Shown in pieces: positions 9,689 through 18,179 of a stretch of DNA of 64,000 nucleotides. The notes under the pieces were generated by a model. That model saw nothing but the letters and a program-made list of their open reading frames with translations, searched no databases and was not told where the DNA came from. Position 1 is the stretch's first letter. Each line of letters begins with the position of its first letter. The translations under genes were made by a program, and so were the position numbers. Source of the DNA: Hydrogenimonas sp. (lineage in GTDB: Bacteria; Campylobacterota; Campylobacteria; Campylobacterales; Hydrogenimonadaceae); assembly GCA_003945285.1 (NCBI GenBank), contig AP019005.1, positions 248,001-312,000 of the forward strand. Reading direction: 5' to 3'.

Positions 9689-10946
9689 ACCGACTCTGAT
9701 AGAGGGCCGGCGTGAGTGGGCCCTGTTCCTTCTGTTCTCGGCGGCGGTTTTCGCCCTCTCTCTGGGTGTAAGATACTACCTCTTCAAAGATTTTACTTCG
9801 AGAGATAAAGTTTTTGCCGCAGCCGAAGTGCTTTTGCAGTATACAAAGAGTAAAAACGGCCGTTCATATGAAGTTCTGAAGCTCAAAACAGACGACGGAG
9901 TAACCTTCTATACAACCTCCAAAGAGCCTATAAAAAACCTCTCCGGGCGCAGGGTGACGCTCCTGATCTTTCCGAAAAGGGTCTCTTTCAAAGAGTACCT
10001 CTCCACACCGTACATACCCTCTGTTCTAACGGGCGTGGAGCATGAACGTTCGGTGAGGATGGAGCTATTCGGGAAGATCAGAAAAGAGCACAGCCATCCG
10101 TGGTTGCAGGAGCTTTTCGGCGCGCTTTTTCTGGCGATTCCGATATCGAAAGAGCTGAGAGAGCGGGTGAACCTGCTCGGTATAAACCATCTACTGGCAC
10201 TCAGCGGATTTCATATGGGGCTCTTGTGGCTGATCCTGTACGGCGGTCTCGGTATGCTCTACAAGCCGCTTCAGCAGCGCTTCTTTCCGTGGCGCCACCG
10301 GTTGCTGGATGTCGGGGCGGTCACTCTTTTGCTGCTCGGAGCCTATCTTATCTTTACCGGAATGCCGCCCTCTCTAATGAGGGCATATGCCATGGTGGTC
10401 GTAGGCTGGATTGCGCTTCTTTTCGGCTTCGAGCTTCTCTCGTTTTCGTTTCTGGCTTTTTGTGTCGTTCTGCTTCTGGCGCTCTTTCCGCCGCTGCTCT
10501 TTTCTGTAGGCTTCTGGTTCTCAGTCAGCGGCCTCTTCTTCATCTACCAGTTTCTGAACCTGAGCGAGGGGTGGAGCAGGTGGGTTCTTGTTCCGCTGCT
10601 GAATATCTGGGTCTATCTGGCGATGCTCCCCGTCGTACATTCGATATTCGGGACCTTCTCGCTCTATCAGCTTCTCTCTATCCCGCTGACGCTTCTTTTT
10701 TCACTCTTTTACCCGCTTGCCATTGCTCTACACACTGTAGGCCTGGGCAGCCTTGCTGACGGATGGATAGTTGAGCTTCTTCAGCTGCCCGAAAATTCCA
10801 GCAGTGTCGAAGTGTTCACCCCTTTATGGATTTTGGCCCTTTTTGTCTCTCTCTCCATTCTTGCCCTCTTCAGGCGTGTCGCACTCTATCTTCAGGCTGG
10901 ATTTATACTCCTTTTCTTTCTCTTCCTTGTTAAGCAGATAGCATAG
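9669..10946 (+). CDS. comEC: ComEC/Rec2-family DNA uptake channel, short form
   Basis: 425 residues with many membrane helices. The Competence domain signature is LLGINHLLALSGFHMG near residue 170. ComEC is the inner-membrane channel that carries single-stranded DNA during natural transformation. The metallo-beta-lactamase-like domain that ends full-length ComEC (about 750 residues) is absent, as in other Campylobacterota. The likely start is the TTG inside dnaB (MSFHLSKPT). The last 123 bases overlap the convergent YihY gene. Confidence 0.85.
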   Translation: MSFHLSKPTLIEGRREWALFLLFSAAVFALSLGVRYYLFKDFTSRDKVFAAAEVLLQYTKSKNGRSYEVLKLKTDDGVTFYTTSKEPIKNLSGRRVTLLIFPKRVSFKEYLSTPYIPSVLTGVEHERSVRMELFGKIRKEHSHPWLQELFGALFLAIPISKELRERVNLLGINHLLALSGFHMGLLWLILYGGLGMLYKPLQQRFFPWRHRLLDVGAVTLLLLGAYLIFTGMPPSLMRAYAMVVVGWIALLFGFELLSFSFLAFCVVLLLALFPPLLFSVGFWFSVSGLFFIYQFLNLSEGWSRWVLVPLLNIWVYLAMLPVVHSIFGTFSLYQLLSIPLTLLFSLFYPLAIALHTVGLGSLADGWIVELLQLPENSSSVEVFTPLWILALFVSLSILALFRRVALYLQAGFILLFFLFLVKQIA

Positions 10947-11717
10947 CTTCTGGCCGTAGAGGAATATGATCCACGAAAGGTATATCCAGAGGAAGAAGAA
11001 GAGCAGGGTGCTGAAAGAGCCGTATACGGTCGTGTAGGTTTTGTTGTGTACAGTGTAGTAGATGAAGATGTTTTTTCCCATGTACCAGATCAAAGATGCG
11101 AAAAAAGATGATATCAGTGCCGCTTTGAAACGTATGATTACAGTGGTCGAAATTTTGTAGGTGACGAAAAAGAGCATCCAGATTATCAGATATGGAAATA
11201 TCGACAGGAAATCTATACCGCTCGTATAGCTAGACTGGTTGAGTATGTATTGGATTTTTACAGAGAGATAGATGGATGCCGCCAGCGCCATAGGACCGAG
11301 GGTGATAAGCGTCCAGTATGTAGTCAGTGCACTCCAGAACCCTTTCTGCTTCGTCTTGAATATCTTTCCGACAATATATTCGTAGTTCTGGAAGAACATT
11401 ATGGAAGCGATGATTATGAATATAAAACCTATAACCCCCAGTTTCGATGTATTGGCCAAAAATGTGTCGATATAGCCGGAGACAGTCTCCTGCGAAGCGG
11501 GCATCAGGTTCGAGAATATGAAGCTCTTGATCTTTTCGTACTGTTCGCTGAAGTTCGGCAGCCGGACTATGATGGAGAAGCTGACCAGCAGCAGCGGTAT
11601 AAGCGTGAATATAGTATAGAAACTCAGGCTCGCCGCATAGAATGTAATATCCGGGTCATAGAAGCGTTTAAAAGAACAGTAGACTCTCTTAAAAAGCTCT
11701 AACAGTTTATATCGCAT
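10824..11717 (-). CDS. YihY/BrkB-family inner-membrane protein
   Basis: 297 residues with about six membrane helices and the family opening (FYDPDITFYAASLSFYTIFTLIP). YihY/BrkB (UPF0761) proteins were once called RNase BN; molecular function is not established. The hydrophilic tail, rich in Glu and Lys, is encoded by the stretch that overlaps the 3' end of comEC on the other strand, so it is probably under dual coding constraint. A TAGAAT box six bases before the ATG suggests leaderless transcription. Confidence 0.85.
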   Translation of the reverse strand: MRYKLLELFKRVYCSFKRFYDPDITFYAASLSFYTIFTLIPLLLVSFSIIVRLPNFSEQYEKIKSFIFSNLMPASQETVSGYIDTFLANTSKLGVIGFIFIIIASIMFFQNYEYIVGKIFKTKQKGFWSALTTYWTLITLGPMALAASIYLSVKIQYILNQSSYTSGIDFLSIFPYLIIWMLFFVTYKISTTVIIRFKAALISSFFASLIWYMGKNIFIYYTVHNKTYTTVYGSFSTLLFFFLWIYLSWIIFLYGQKLCYLLNKEEKEKEYKSSLKIECDTPEEGKNGERDKKGQNP

Positions 11718-11723
11718 ATACGG

Positions 11724-11752
11724 ATTCTATCATAGATACCGATATTGCGCAA
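11724..11752 (-). promoter_or_regulatory. Promoter of the YihY gene, predicted leaderless
   Basis: On the minus strand TTGCGC, a 17-base spacer and TAGAAT are followed by six bases and the ATG at 11717. No ribosome site fits between. A 12-bp palindrome, TATTGGCCAATA (11760-11771), lies just upstream and could be an operator. Confidence 0.45.
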
Positions 11753-11836
11753 AGTACTGTATTGGCCAATAACATACGTCACCAGGGAGTGATTTTCGGA
11801 TAGAATTGAAAAATCTGATATTTTCAACGGTAGCCG

Positions 11837-11865
11837 TTTAGACTTTTTTCGTATTTGGGTATAAT
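11837..11865 (+). promoter_or_regulatory. Sigma70-type promoter upstream of the small ORF and wzz
   Basis: TTTAGA, 17 bases and a perfect TATAAT within ATTTGGGTATAATTC. The same TTTGGGTATAATTC string recurs on the minus strand near 20750 and 49808, so it looks like the host's preferred -10 context. Confidence 0.6.
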
Positions 11866-11887
11866 TCACCTGAAAAATGGTTAACCT

Positions 11888-12061
11888 ATGTTGCGAAAAT
11901 TGAAAGACGGTCGATCTTTTCCGCGCAGGTATCGAGATATACCGGAAACTGTCGGTACATTAGAGAGTGGAGTTGTGTATATGCACTATTCCGCCGGAGA
12001 AGGCAGCCGGATGTATTGCAAAGCATCGGATGGCAACTATAGAGTGTCGCATAAAAGATGA
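11888..12061 (+). CDS. Small ORF of 57 residues, unknown
   Basis: Begins MLRKLKDGRSFPRR and ends DGNYRVSHKR; basic N-terminus, no membrane segment. It is the first ORF after a good promoter (TATAAT at 11860) and precedes the Wzz-like gene in the same direction. No obvious ribosome site precedes the ATG. It could be a real small protein, a leader peptide or chance; I do not recognise it. Confidence 0.3.
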   Translation: MLRKLKDGRSFPRRYRDIPETVGTLESGVVYMHYSAGEGSRMYCKASDGNYRVSHKR

Positions 12062-12124
12062 TATCATAAGCTTTTCGCAATGACGGTCATAACGATAACA
12101 TTGTAAGCGGAAGAGGAAACAGTT

Positions 12125-13036
12125 TTGAAAAAGAGTGAGAAACTTTCGGAAAACGAACCTCAGGTACTCATTCCTTACGGTTATATGCCGTACCATTCGC
12201 CGGAAGAGGATGAGATAGATTTGAGGCGGTTGTGGCAGACGGTAGTGCGCAGAAAGGCGGTACTTTTTGGTGTTACCGCTTTTGTGATGATAGCTGCGGT
12301 TGTGTATCTGCTGGTTACGAAACCGGTCTACGAAGCGAAGGCGCTGATACAGATCGGGAGTATCAACTCGAAACTTTTCGAGACCCCGGCAAGCCTGAAG
12401 TCGAAGCTGGAGATGATCTATCACGTCAATGATAAAAACATTGAGCAGGAGTATCCACGCATCTATTCTGTATCGACTCCGAAAAAGAGTGAAGATCTGA
12501 TCGGCTTGAGTCTTTACGGGTTGAATAATGAAGAGGCCATAAGAATGGCCCGGGAGGTATACAATTCGATCGTATCGAAGCACAGGAAGATTATAGATAG
12601 CTTTACAGAGCTTCAAAAACGCCATCTGGCGCAGGTAGAGGCTGAGGCGAAGCGTCTGAAGAGTGAAATAGGCAGGCAGACGGAGCTCATAGAGAGCCAG
12701 AAGGAGCTTATGAAGCAGGCTTTGCAAAGCGGTAACAGAGAGGAGGCCGGTTTGATATCGGCCGAATACTCCAAAAACCTGGAAAAGCTTTTTGCGCTAC
12801 AGGGCCTTCTGTCCAAAACTTTGGAGCGTATAAATACCATAGAGCTCTCACTCTCGCCACTTAACGTAAAAGAGACCCGACTGGTCGGAGATATCGTCAC
12901 ATATGACCATCCGGTAAAACCGAAAGTGAAACTTGTTTTGGCGGTAGCATTCATAAGCGGACTTATGCTGGGGCTCTTTATACTCTTTTTCATGGAGTTC
13001 ATCACGAAAGAGAGAGGCGAAGCCGCCCCTGATTAA
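12125..13036 (+). CDS. Wzz/chain-length determinant family protein
   Basis: 303 residues starting at TTG, preceded by AAGAGGAAAC. Topology is typical of polysaccharide copolymerases: a cytoplasmic N-terminus, a helix around 42-62 (AVLFGVTAFVMIAAVVYLLV), a periplasmic domain with a coiled coil (about 165-235) and a second helix near 270-290, preceded by a proline-containing DHPVKPKVKL. Wzz proteins set polymer length of O-antigen or capsule. It is about 5 kb from the glycan island and lies alone between unrelated genes, so partnership with that island is inferred. Confidence 0.85.
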   Translation: MKKSEKLSENEPQVLIPYGYMPYHSPEEDEIDLRRLWQTVVRRKAVLFGVTAFVMIAAVVYLLVTKPVYEAKALIQIGSINSKLFETPASLKSKLEMIYHVNDKNIEQEYPRIYSVSTPKKSEDLIGLSLYGLNNEEAIRMAREVYNSIVSKHRKIIDSFTELQKRHLAQVEAEAKRLKSEIGRQTELIESQKELMKQALQSGNREEAGLISAEYSKNLEKLFALQGLLSKTLERINTIELSLSPLNVKETRLVGDIVTYDHPVKPKVKLVLAVAFISGLMLGLFILFFMEFITKERGEAAPD

Positions 13037-13063
13037 AGGCAGATGTATACTGCGTAATATCAG

Positions 13064-14446
13064 TTAAAGAGCCATCTTCCCCGGATTCAGAATGTTGTTC
13101 GGGTCGAAGGCTCTCTTGATATCCCTGAAAAGGTTCATCTCCTCCTCCGTGAAAGCCAGATGCATGAATGGCGCTTTCGAAAGGCCTATGCCGTGCTCCC
13201 CGCTCAGAGTCCCGCCGAGATCGACGGTTATCTTGAATATCTCCTCTATCGCCCTGTGGCCGATTTCAAGCTGTTCTGGGTCTGAGCCGTCCACCATGAC
13301 GTTCGTATGGACATTGCCGTCACCGGTATGGCCGAAACATGGGATTTTCACCTTGTACCTGTTTGCAACGTCGTTGATATGCCTGAGCAGTTCGGGCAGA
13401 ACCGATCTTGGAACCGTGATATCTTCGTTGATCTTCTTGCTTCCGTAGACCGTTATGGACTGGCTCGCGTTTCGGCGTGCAAACCATAGATCGGCAGCTT
13501 CGGCGTCGTCGCGCGCCTTCTTGAACTCCATGCAGCCGTTCTCCATGAAGACCCGCTCTATCACATCCATCTGGTAGCCTATCTCCTCCGGAAGGTTCCC
13601 GTCGACGTCGGTTATGAGTATGGCGCCGGCCTCCGTCGGCAGCCCTTTGCTGTACTTCTGCTCAACCGCGCGTATCGTAAGGTTGTCCAGAAACTCCATG
13701 GCCACCGGCGTCACCCCGCTCGCCATCGTCTTGTAGACGGCCTCCATCGCACTGTCTACGCTCGGGAAGATGCCCATCGCCGTCTTTTTCAGTTTCGGTT
13801 TGGCTATCAGTTTGAGGGTTATTTCCGTTATTACGGCGAGTGTTCCTTCGCTGGCTATAAGGATACCGGCGATATTGTAGCCGGCGACATCTTTTATCGT
13901 CTTTTTCCCGGCCCGTATTATGTCACCGTTCGGCCTTACGGCGCGTATAGCCATGACATAGTCTTTGGTGATGCCGTATTTTGCCGCTCTCATGCCGCCG
14001 GCGTTTTCACTTACATTGCCCCCTATGGTGGAGTACTCCTGGCTCGCGGGGTCGGGCGGATAGAAGAGCCCTTTGGCCTCCACTGCTTTTTGCAGATCCA
14101 TGTTTATGACCCCCGGCTGCACAACGGCTACCATATTGTCCATATCGATCTCGAGGATCTTGTTCATATGCTTCTCCATCGCAAGAACGATGCCGCCGCT
14201 GGAGGGGAGTGCGCCGCCGGTGAACCCGCTTCCGGCACCGCGGGGTACGATGACTATACGGTTTTCGTTACAGTATCTGAGTATTTCGCTCACATCGTTC
14301 TCGTCGCGGGGGAAAACCACCGCATCCGGTTCGAAGCGCTCCCTGGTGGCGTCGTAGGAGTATGCGATGAGGTGCGCCTTGTCGCTGTATATGTTCTCTT
14401 CGCCGACAATCTGCGTGAGACTCTCTATATGCTTTGCCTCTATCAT
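13064..14446 (-). CDS. FAD-binding oxidoreductase, GlcD/D-lactate dehydrogenase type
   Basis: About 460 residues. The N-terminal PCMH FAD domain includes VPRGAGSGFTGGALPSSGG and the C-terminal FAD-oxidase domain includes CFGHTGDGNVHTNV and GTLSGEHGIGLSK. Relatives oxidise glycolate, D-lactate or other 2-hydroxy acids, often with GlcE/GlcF or an Fe-S partner; no partner gene is adjacent. The ATG chosen overlaps the stop of the PgbA-like gene (TGATG) behind a GAGGAG site; an in-frame GTG lies one codon upstream. Substrate cannot be decided. Confidence 0.85.
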   Translation of the reverse strand: MIEAKHIESLTQIVGEENIYSDKAHLIAYSYDATRERFEPDAVVFPRDENDVSEILRYCNENRIVIVPRGAGSGFTGGALPSSGGIVLAMEKHMNKILEIDMDNMVAVVQPGVINMDLQKAVEAKGLFYPPDPASQEYSTIGGNVSENAGGMRAAKYGITKDYVMAIRAVRPNGDIIRAGKKTIKDVAGYNIAGILIASEGTLAVITEITLKLIAKPKLKKTAMGIFPSVDSAMEAVYKTMASGVTPVAMEFLDNLTIRAVEQKYSKGLPTEAGAILITDVDGNLPEEIGYQMDVIERVFMENGCMEFKKARDDAEAADLWFARRNASQSITVYGSKKINEDITVPRSVLPELLRHINDVANRYKVKIPCFGHTGDGNVHTNVMVDGSDPEQLEIGHRAIEEIFKITVDLGGTLSGEHGIGLSKAPFMHLAFTEEEMNLFRDIKRAFDPNNILNPGKMAL

Positions 14447-15162
14447 CACTCCTCCTCAACCTTTTTGTAGTATTTGTCGAAATCTTTCAGTTCGTAGTTG
14501 CTGAAGTCGTAAAAGGGTGCCTCTATCTCCCCGAAACGGTTGTAGAACGGAGCGGTGAGCTCTCCTTCGTTTGCAGACAGCTCGGTTTTGGCCACCTTTT
14601 TCCAGCTCAAACAGTCAATGAAGTCGGTACCGTCTTTGAACATGAACATGACCAGCCCTATATGCTGCTTTCTGCACATTTTCATAAAGCTGTTTTTGTG
14701 CGGCAGTGCGTCCCTCTCGCTTGCAAGCTCGACGGCGAAAAGATCGGGATGCACAAGCGTCAGTTCAGGGAGCGCCTCTCTCGCTTTCTCCAGTGAAGCC
14801 GGGTTCGGAACTATGGGAAGTACACGGTCGTATAGGTAGCCCAGAATGACTTTGTCCCCGCTTTTTGGTTCCGCTTTTATGGAAGGAAGCCTATGCTGGG
14901 GAAGTGCGTCAAACGGCAGCAGCTCTATTTCCGAGCGAGCCTCTCCACTGTTTTTCACTACGGCCGCTGCTATTATGGCTTCATGCTCTTTGTCGAAACG
15001 GCGTATAACTATGCCGCTGACTCCCTCGGTCAGGCCGCCGACCGGGATCACTCCTACACTGCCCGATACCTCCTGCAGTACGGCTGCAGTTCGTGAAGGC
15101 AGCACCGCAGCGAGGAGTGTGGACGCCGAAAGGAGAAAAAGGTAAAAAAGAGTGCGAAGCAT
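14446..15162 (-). CDS. PgbA-like protein with plasminogen-binding N-terminal domain
   Basis: 238 residues with a cleavable signal peptide (MLRTLFYLFLLSASTLLAA). The mature part resembles the N-terminal domain of Helicobacter PgbA (VSGIVIRRFDKEHEAIIAAAVV, DKVILGYLYDR, PHKNSFMKMCRKQHIGLVMF). The name comes from H. pylori, where the protein binds plasminogen; in a free-living relative the domain is more likely a general envelope protein. It lacks the long charged C-terminus of Helicobacter PgbA. Its stop overlaps the start of the GlcD-type gene. Confidence 0.75.
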   Translation of the reverse strand: MLRTLFYLFLLSASTLLAAVLPSRTAAVLQEVSGSVGVIPVGGLTEGVSGIVIRRFDKEHEAIIAAAVVKNSGEARSEIELLPFDALPQHRLPSIKAEPKSGDKVILGYLYDRVLPIVPNPASLEKAREALPELTLVHPDLFAVELASERDALPHKNSFMKMCRKQHIGLVMFMFKDGTDFIDCLSWKKVAKTELSANEGELTAPFYNRFGEIEAPFYDFSNYELKDFDKYYKKVEEE

Positions 15163-15194
15163 AACGGCAATTCCTTCTGTTTCGATATTGGTGG

Positions 15195-15200
15195 ATTATA
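15195..15200 (-). promoter_or_regulatory. -10 box for the PgbA-like gene
   Basis: TATAAT on the minus strand in GAGTATAATCCACC, about 33 bases before the ATG, with AAGGA between as ribosome site. The -35 is weak. Confidence 0.5.
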
Positions 15201-15261
15201 CTCAAACCTACTTTTAAAGCGACTTTAACGCCTCTTTGAGTAGAATATGGGCTATTTTGAA

Positions 15262-16467
15262 ATGAAGCGATACAACCTGATGCCCAGACTTCTCATTATT
15301 ATCACTCTTTTTGCCGCTTTCGCGGCCGCATCCGTCGTAGAAAGGGCGCCGTGGCCGCAGGGGGAGAGCTTTCTCCATTTTCTGGAGCGGCACGGCATAC
15401 CGCAGTCTATCTACTGGGACCTGGACAAAGAGGATAAAGAGCTTTGCGAAGAGATCCGTGCCGGCGTGCCCTACTATACGATGTACGACGACAACAGGAG
15501 CGTCATAGAGCAGGTGTTGATACCCCTGAACGAAGAGCTTCAGATACACCTCAAAAAGAGCGGCAGCGGCTACACCTTCGAGATGATCCCTGTCGCCTAC
15601 AGGCAGATAACGGAGAGTTTCGCCATCCCCATAGAGCGCTCACCCTACCAGGATATCATAAAGGCGACGAACAACAGGGCTCTTGCATATGCGTTCGTGG
15701 ACGCTTTCAAAAACAGTTTCGATTTTACTAGGCTTAGAAAAGGCGATATGCTGGCCATAGTATATACAGAAAAGATCCGATTGGGACGTACGTACGGCAT
15801 TCCGGTTATCGAAGCGGCCATGATAGAGAGGCGTAAAAAGCCCTACTATCTCTTCAGGTTCAACGACCGGTACTACGACGAGAAGGGGAGAGAGGTAGAG
15901 GGGTTCATATTCAGAAAACCGGTAAACCGTGTCCGGATTACATCCCGCTTCACACTGAGACGTTACCACCCCGTGCTGAAGCGCTACAGGGCCCATCTGG
16001 GTGTAGATTTCGGCGGGCGTACCGGGACTCCGGTCATGGCAGCCGCTGACGGACGTGTGAAGTTCGCCGGACGCCTCGGAGGATACGGTAACGTCATCAA
16101 GATCAGGCACAGAGACGGTTTTATGACGCTCTATGCACACCTTCACAAGTTCAGAAGGGGCATAAGAAGCGGCAAATATGTCAAGAAGGGGCAGGTCATA
16201 GGCTATATAGGCTCGACGGGAATGAGCACCGGCCCCCACCTTCACTTCGGACTCTACAAAAACGGGCGGCCCGTAAACCCGCTCGGGGTTATCAGGATCG
16301 CGAAAAAGACCATCTACGGCAAGACGCGCAAAAAGTTCCTCCGCTACGCTTCACAGATGAAAGAGCAGATAAAAGAGGCGATAGATACAAACGCCACTCC
16401 TACGAAAATGGATGATCTTTCCGAGGCGATGATGCCGTTTGTACGCAACACGAGGATAGGCGGTTGA
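15262..16467 (+). CDS. M23-family cell-wall endopeptidase, Csd3/HdpA-like
   Basis: About 401 residues: signal peptide (LLIIITLFAAFAAAS), an inhibitory/OapA-like central region and a C-terminal LytM domain. Metal ligands are seen in HLGVDFGGRTGTP, LYAHLHKF and HLHFGLYKNG. H. pylori Csd3 (HdpA, about 403 residues) trims peptidoglycan crosslinks and stem peptides and sets helical cell shape; length and order agree. An in-frame ATG five codons upstream (15247) is an alternative start. The stop overlaps the NUDIX start. Confidence 0.85.
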   Translation: MKRYNLMPRLLIIITLFAAFAAASVVERAPWPQGESFLHFLERHGIPQSIYWDLDKEDKELCEEIRAGVPYYTMYDDNRSVIEQVLIPLNEELQIHLKKSGSGYTFEMIPVAYRQITESFAIPIERSPYQDIIKATNNRALAYAFVDAFKNSFDFTRLRKGDMLAIVYTEKIRLGRTYGIPVIEAAMIERRKKPYYLFRFNDRYYDEKGREVEGFIFRKPVNRVRITSRFTLRRYHPVLKRYRAHLGVDFGGRTGTPVMAAADGRVKFAGRLGGYGNVIKIRHRDGFMTLYAHLHKFRRGIRSGKYVKKGQVIGYIGSTGMSTGPHLHFGLYKNGRPVNPLGVIRIAKKTIYGKTRKKFLRYASQMKEQIKEAIDTNATPTKMDDLSEAMMPFVRNTRIGG

Positions 16468-17024
16468 TAGAGAATTTCCGCATAGAGCCGCTTACCGATT
16501 CGCACTTCATAAAGCCCGCGCTGGCCAGGTATGAACAAGACGGTGTCCAAAAGAGCTGGGAGATAGTGCAGGCGCACGACAGCGTTGCGGTACTTCTTTA
16601 TGAAAGAGAGCGGGACATTTTTATACTGGTAAGGCAGTTCAGACCTGCCGTCTATATGCGCGACGGCAGCGGCTACACCTACGAGCTGTGCGCAGGTATA
16701 GTGGACAAAGAGGTCTCCCTGGAACAGATAGCGAAAGAGGAGATCGAAGAGGAGTGCGGTTACGACGTTCCGTTGAGCCGGATAGAGAGAATCACCTCGT
16801 TCTATACCTCTGTAGGCTTTGCAGGCTCGAAGCAGACACTCTATTTTGCGGAAGTGGATGAAAAGATGCGGGTGCATAACGGGGGCGGTATAGATATGGA
16901 GCAGATCGAAGTGGTGGAGCTGCCTGCAGCCGAGGCCCGCTCTTTCATTTACGACGAATCGAAGCCCAAGACACCTGGGCTGATGTTTGCGTTTATGTGG
17001 TTTTTCGACAGAACTAGTCTATAA
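16464..17024 (+). CDS. NUDIX hydrolase, ADP-ribose/ADP-sugar pyrophosphatase type
   Basis: 186 residues. The Nudix box is recognisable as GIVDKEVSLEQIAKEEIEEE followed by CGYDV, giving the metal-binding EExxEE helix. The upstream ELCAG context is typical of ADP-ribose pyrophosphatases (NudF-like). The TTG start overlaps the stop of the peptidase gene (TTGA), so translation is probably coupled. The 3' end overlaps the convergent amidase by 11 bases. Substrate within the class is not fixed by sequence. Confidence 0.85.
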   Translation: MIENFRIEPLTDSHFIKPALARYEQDGVQKSWEIVQAHDSVAVLLYERERDIFILVRQFRPAVYMRDGSGYTYELCAGIVDKEVSLEQIAKEEIEEECGYDVPLSRIERITSFYTSVGFAGSKQTLYFAEVDEKMRVHNGGGIDMEQIEVVELPAAEARSFIYDESKPKTPGLMFAFMWFFDRTSL

Positions 17025-17886
17025 ACCTTTTCAGAAGCCCTTCGTATGCGTCTATACGGCGGTCTCTCAGAAATGGCCACCAGCGTCGAACCTCTTCGCC
17101 TCTTTCAAGGTCTATATCGCAGTATAAAATCTCATCTCTATCTTCCGAAGCTTCGGCAAGCATCTCGCCCTGGGGCCCGCAGACGAAGCTGCCTCCCCAA
17201 AATCTTATACCCTCCAAAGCCCCGCTCTCATCCTTTTCGAAACCTACGCGGTTTACGGCTACAAGAGGGAGTCCGTTGGCTATGGCATGGCCCCGCTGAA
17301 CGGTTCTCCAGGCATCTTTCTGGCGCCTCTTTTCAGCTTCGCTGTCGGAGTCGAACCACCCTATGGCCGTGGGGTAGATCAGAATCTCCGCCCCGCGGAG
17401 CGCCATGAGTCTGGCGGCCTCCGGGTACCACTGGTCCCAGCAGACCAGCACTCCCAGCCTGCCTACGGATGTATCTATTGGCTCGAAGCCCAGGTCGCCC
17501 GGTGTGAAGTAGAACTTTTCATAAAAGCCGGGATCATCCGGAATGTGCATTTTGCGGTACTTTCCGGCAACGGAGCCATCCTTTTCGAATACTACGGAGG
17601 TGTTGTGGTAGAGACCGGGAGCACGCTTTTCAAAGAGCGATGTAACAAGAACCGTGCCGCAGCTTTTTGCGATACCGGACCAGTATGCGACATCGGCTTC
17701 GTAGGATTCGGCCAGATCGAAAAGGCCGGTATCTTCGTGTTTGCAGAAGTAGGGGGTCTGGTGAAGCTCCTGCAGCACCACCAGCTCAGCCCCCTTTGCG
17801 GCGGCTTGCTCAACCATATCGGCGGTCGCTTTCAGAGTACTTTTTTTATCCTCTTTCACAGAGTGCTGCAAGAGTGCAGTTTTCAT
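17014..17886 (-). CDS. aguB: N-carbamoylputrescine amidase (AguB), nitrilase superfamily
   Basis: 290 residues. The catalytic Glu-Lys-Cys triad is visible in VVLQELHQTPYFC, KYRKMHIPDDPG and LVCWDQWYPEAARL. The HQTPYFC and DDPGFYEKFYFTPGD strings are characteristic of AguB, which releases putrescine, CO2 and ammonia from N-carbamoylputrescine. The partner agmatine deiminase is at 43160-44173, some 25 kb away. AAGGAAG precedes the ATG. Confidence 0.9.
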   Translation of the reverse strand: MKTALLQHSVKEDKKSTLKATADMVEQAAAKGAELVVLQELHQTPYFCKHEDTGLFDLAESYEADVAYWSGIAKSCGTVLVTSLFEKRAPGLYHNTSVVFEKDGSVAGKYRKMHIPDDPGFYEKFYFTPGDLGFEPIDTSVGRLGVLVCWDQWYPEAARLMALRGAEILIYPTAIGWFDSDSEAEKRRQKDAWRTVQRGHAIANGLPLVAVNRVGFEKDESGALEGIRFWGGSFVCGPQGEMLAEASEDRDEILYCDIDLERGEEVRRWWPFLRDRRIDAYEGLLKRFID

Positions 17887-18179
17887 GTTTGAACTTCCTT
17901 TTCATCCACGGGTTTGGAAAAAGTAGATATACAGATAGTGCCGCAACGATTAAGGCGTATGTTGCAAAGAAGGATCAATCTCTTCTTTTTTCATACTCCA
18001 AATTTACGCATACCTTTCAGATACCTGACACAAAGTCTGTTTACCGAGCAGGAAAACCTTGTTAGATGTTGCAAAATACAAAAAACGCCAATACATCAGG
18101 TGTCTTGGTAGGCAAGTACCTTTTCCCAACAAGATTTTCCCATTCAAATCCCGAGGGAACAGATTTTACGTAAGGTTGG
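17887..18179. other. Intergenic gap between aguB and the glycan island
   Basis: About 290 bases with no convincing ORF, RNA gene or repeat; the aguB ribosome site is at its left edge. It marks the downstream boundary of the glycan island and a drop in GC content. Confidence 0.5.

Noticed and set aside
17887-18179. tRNA gene or integration site at the island boundary
   Set aside because: No cloverleaf, TTCRANY arm or direct repeat matching the other end of the island could be found by eye.
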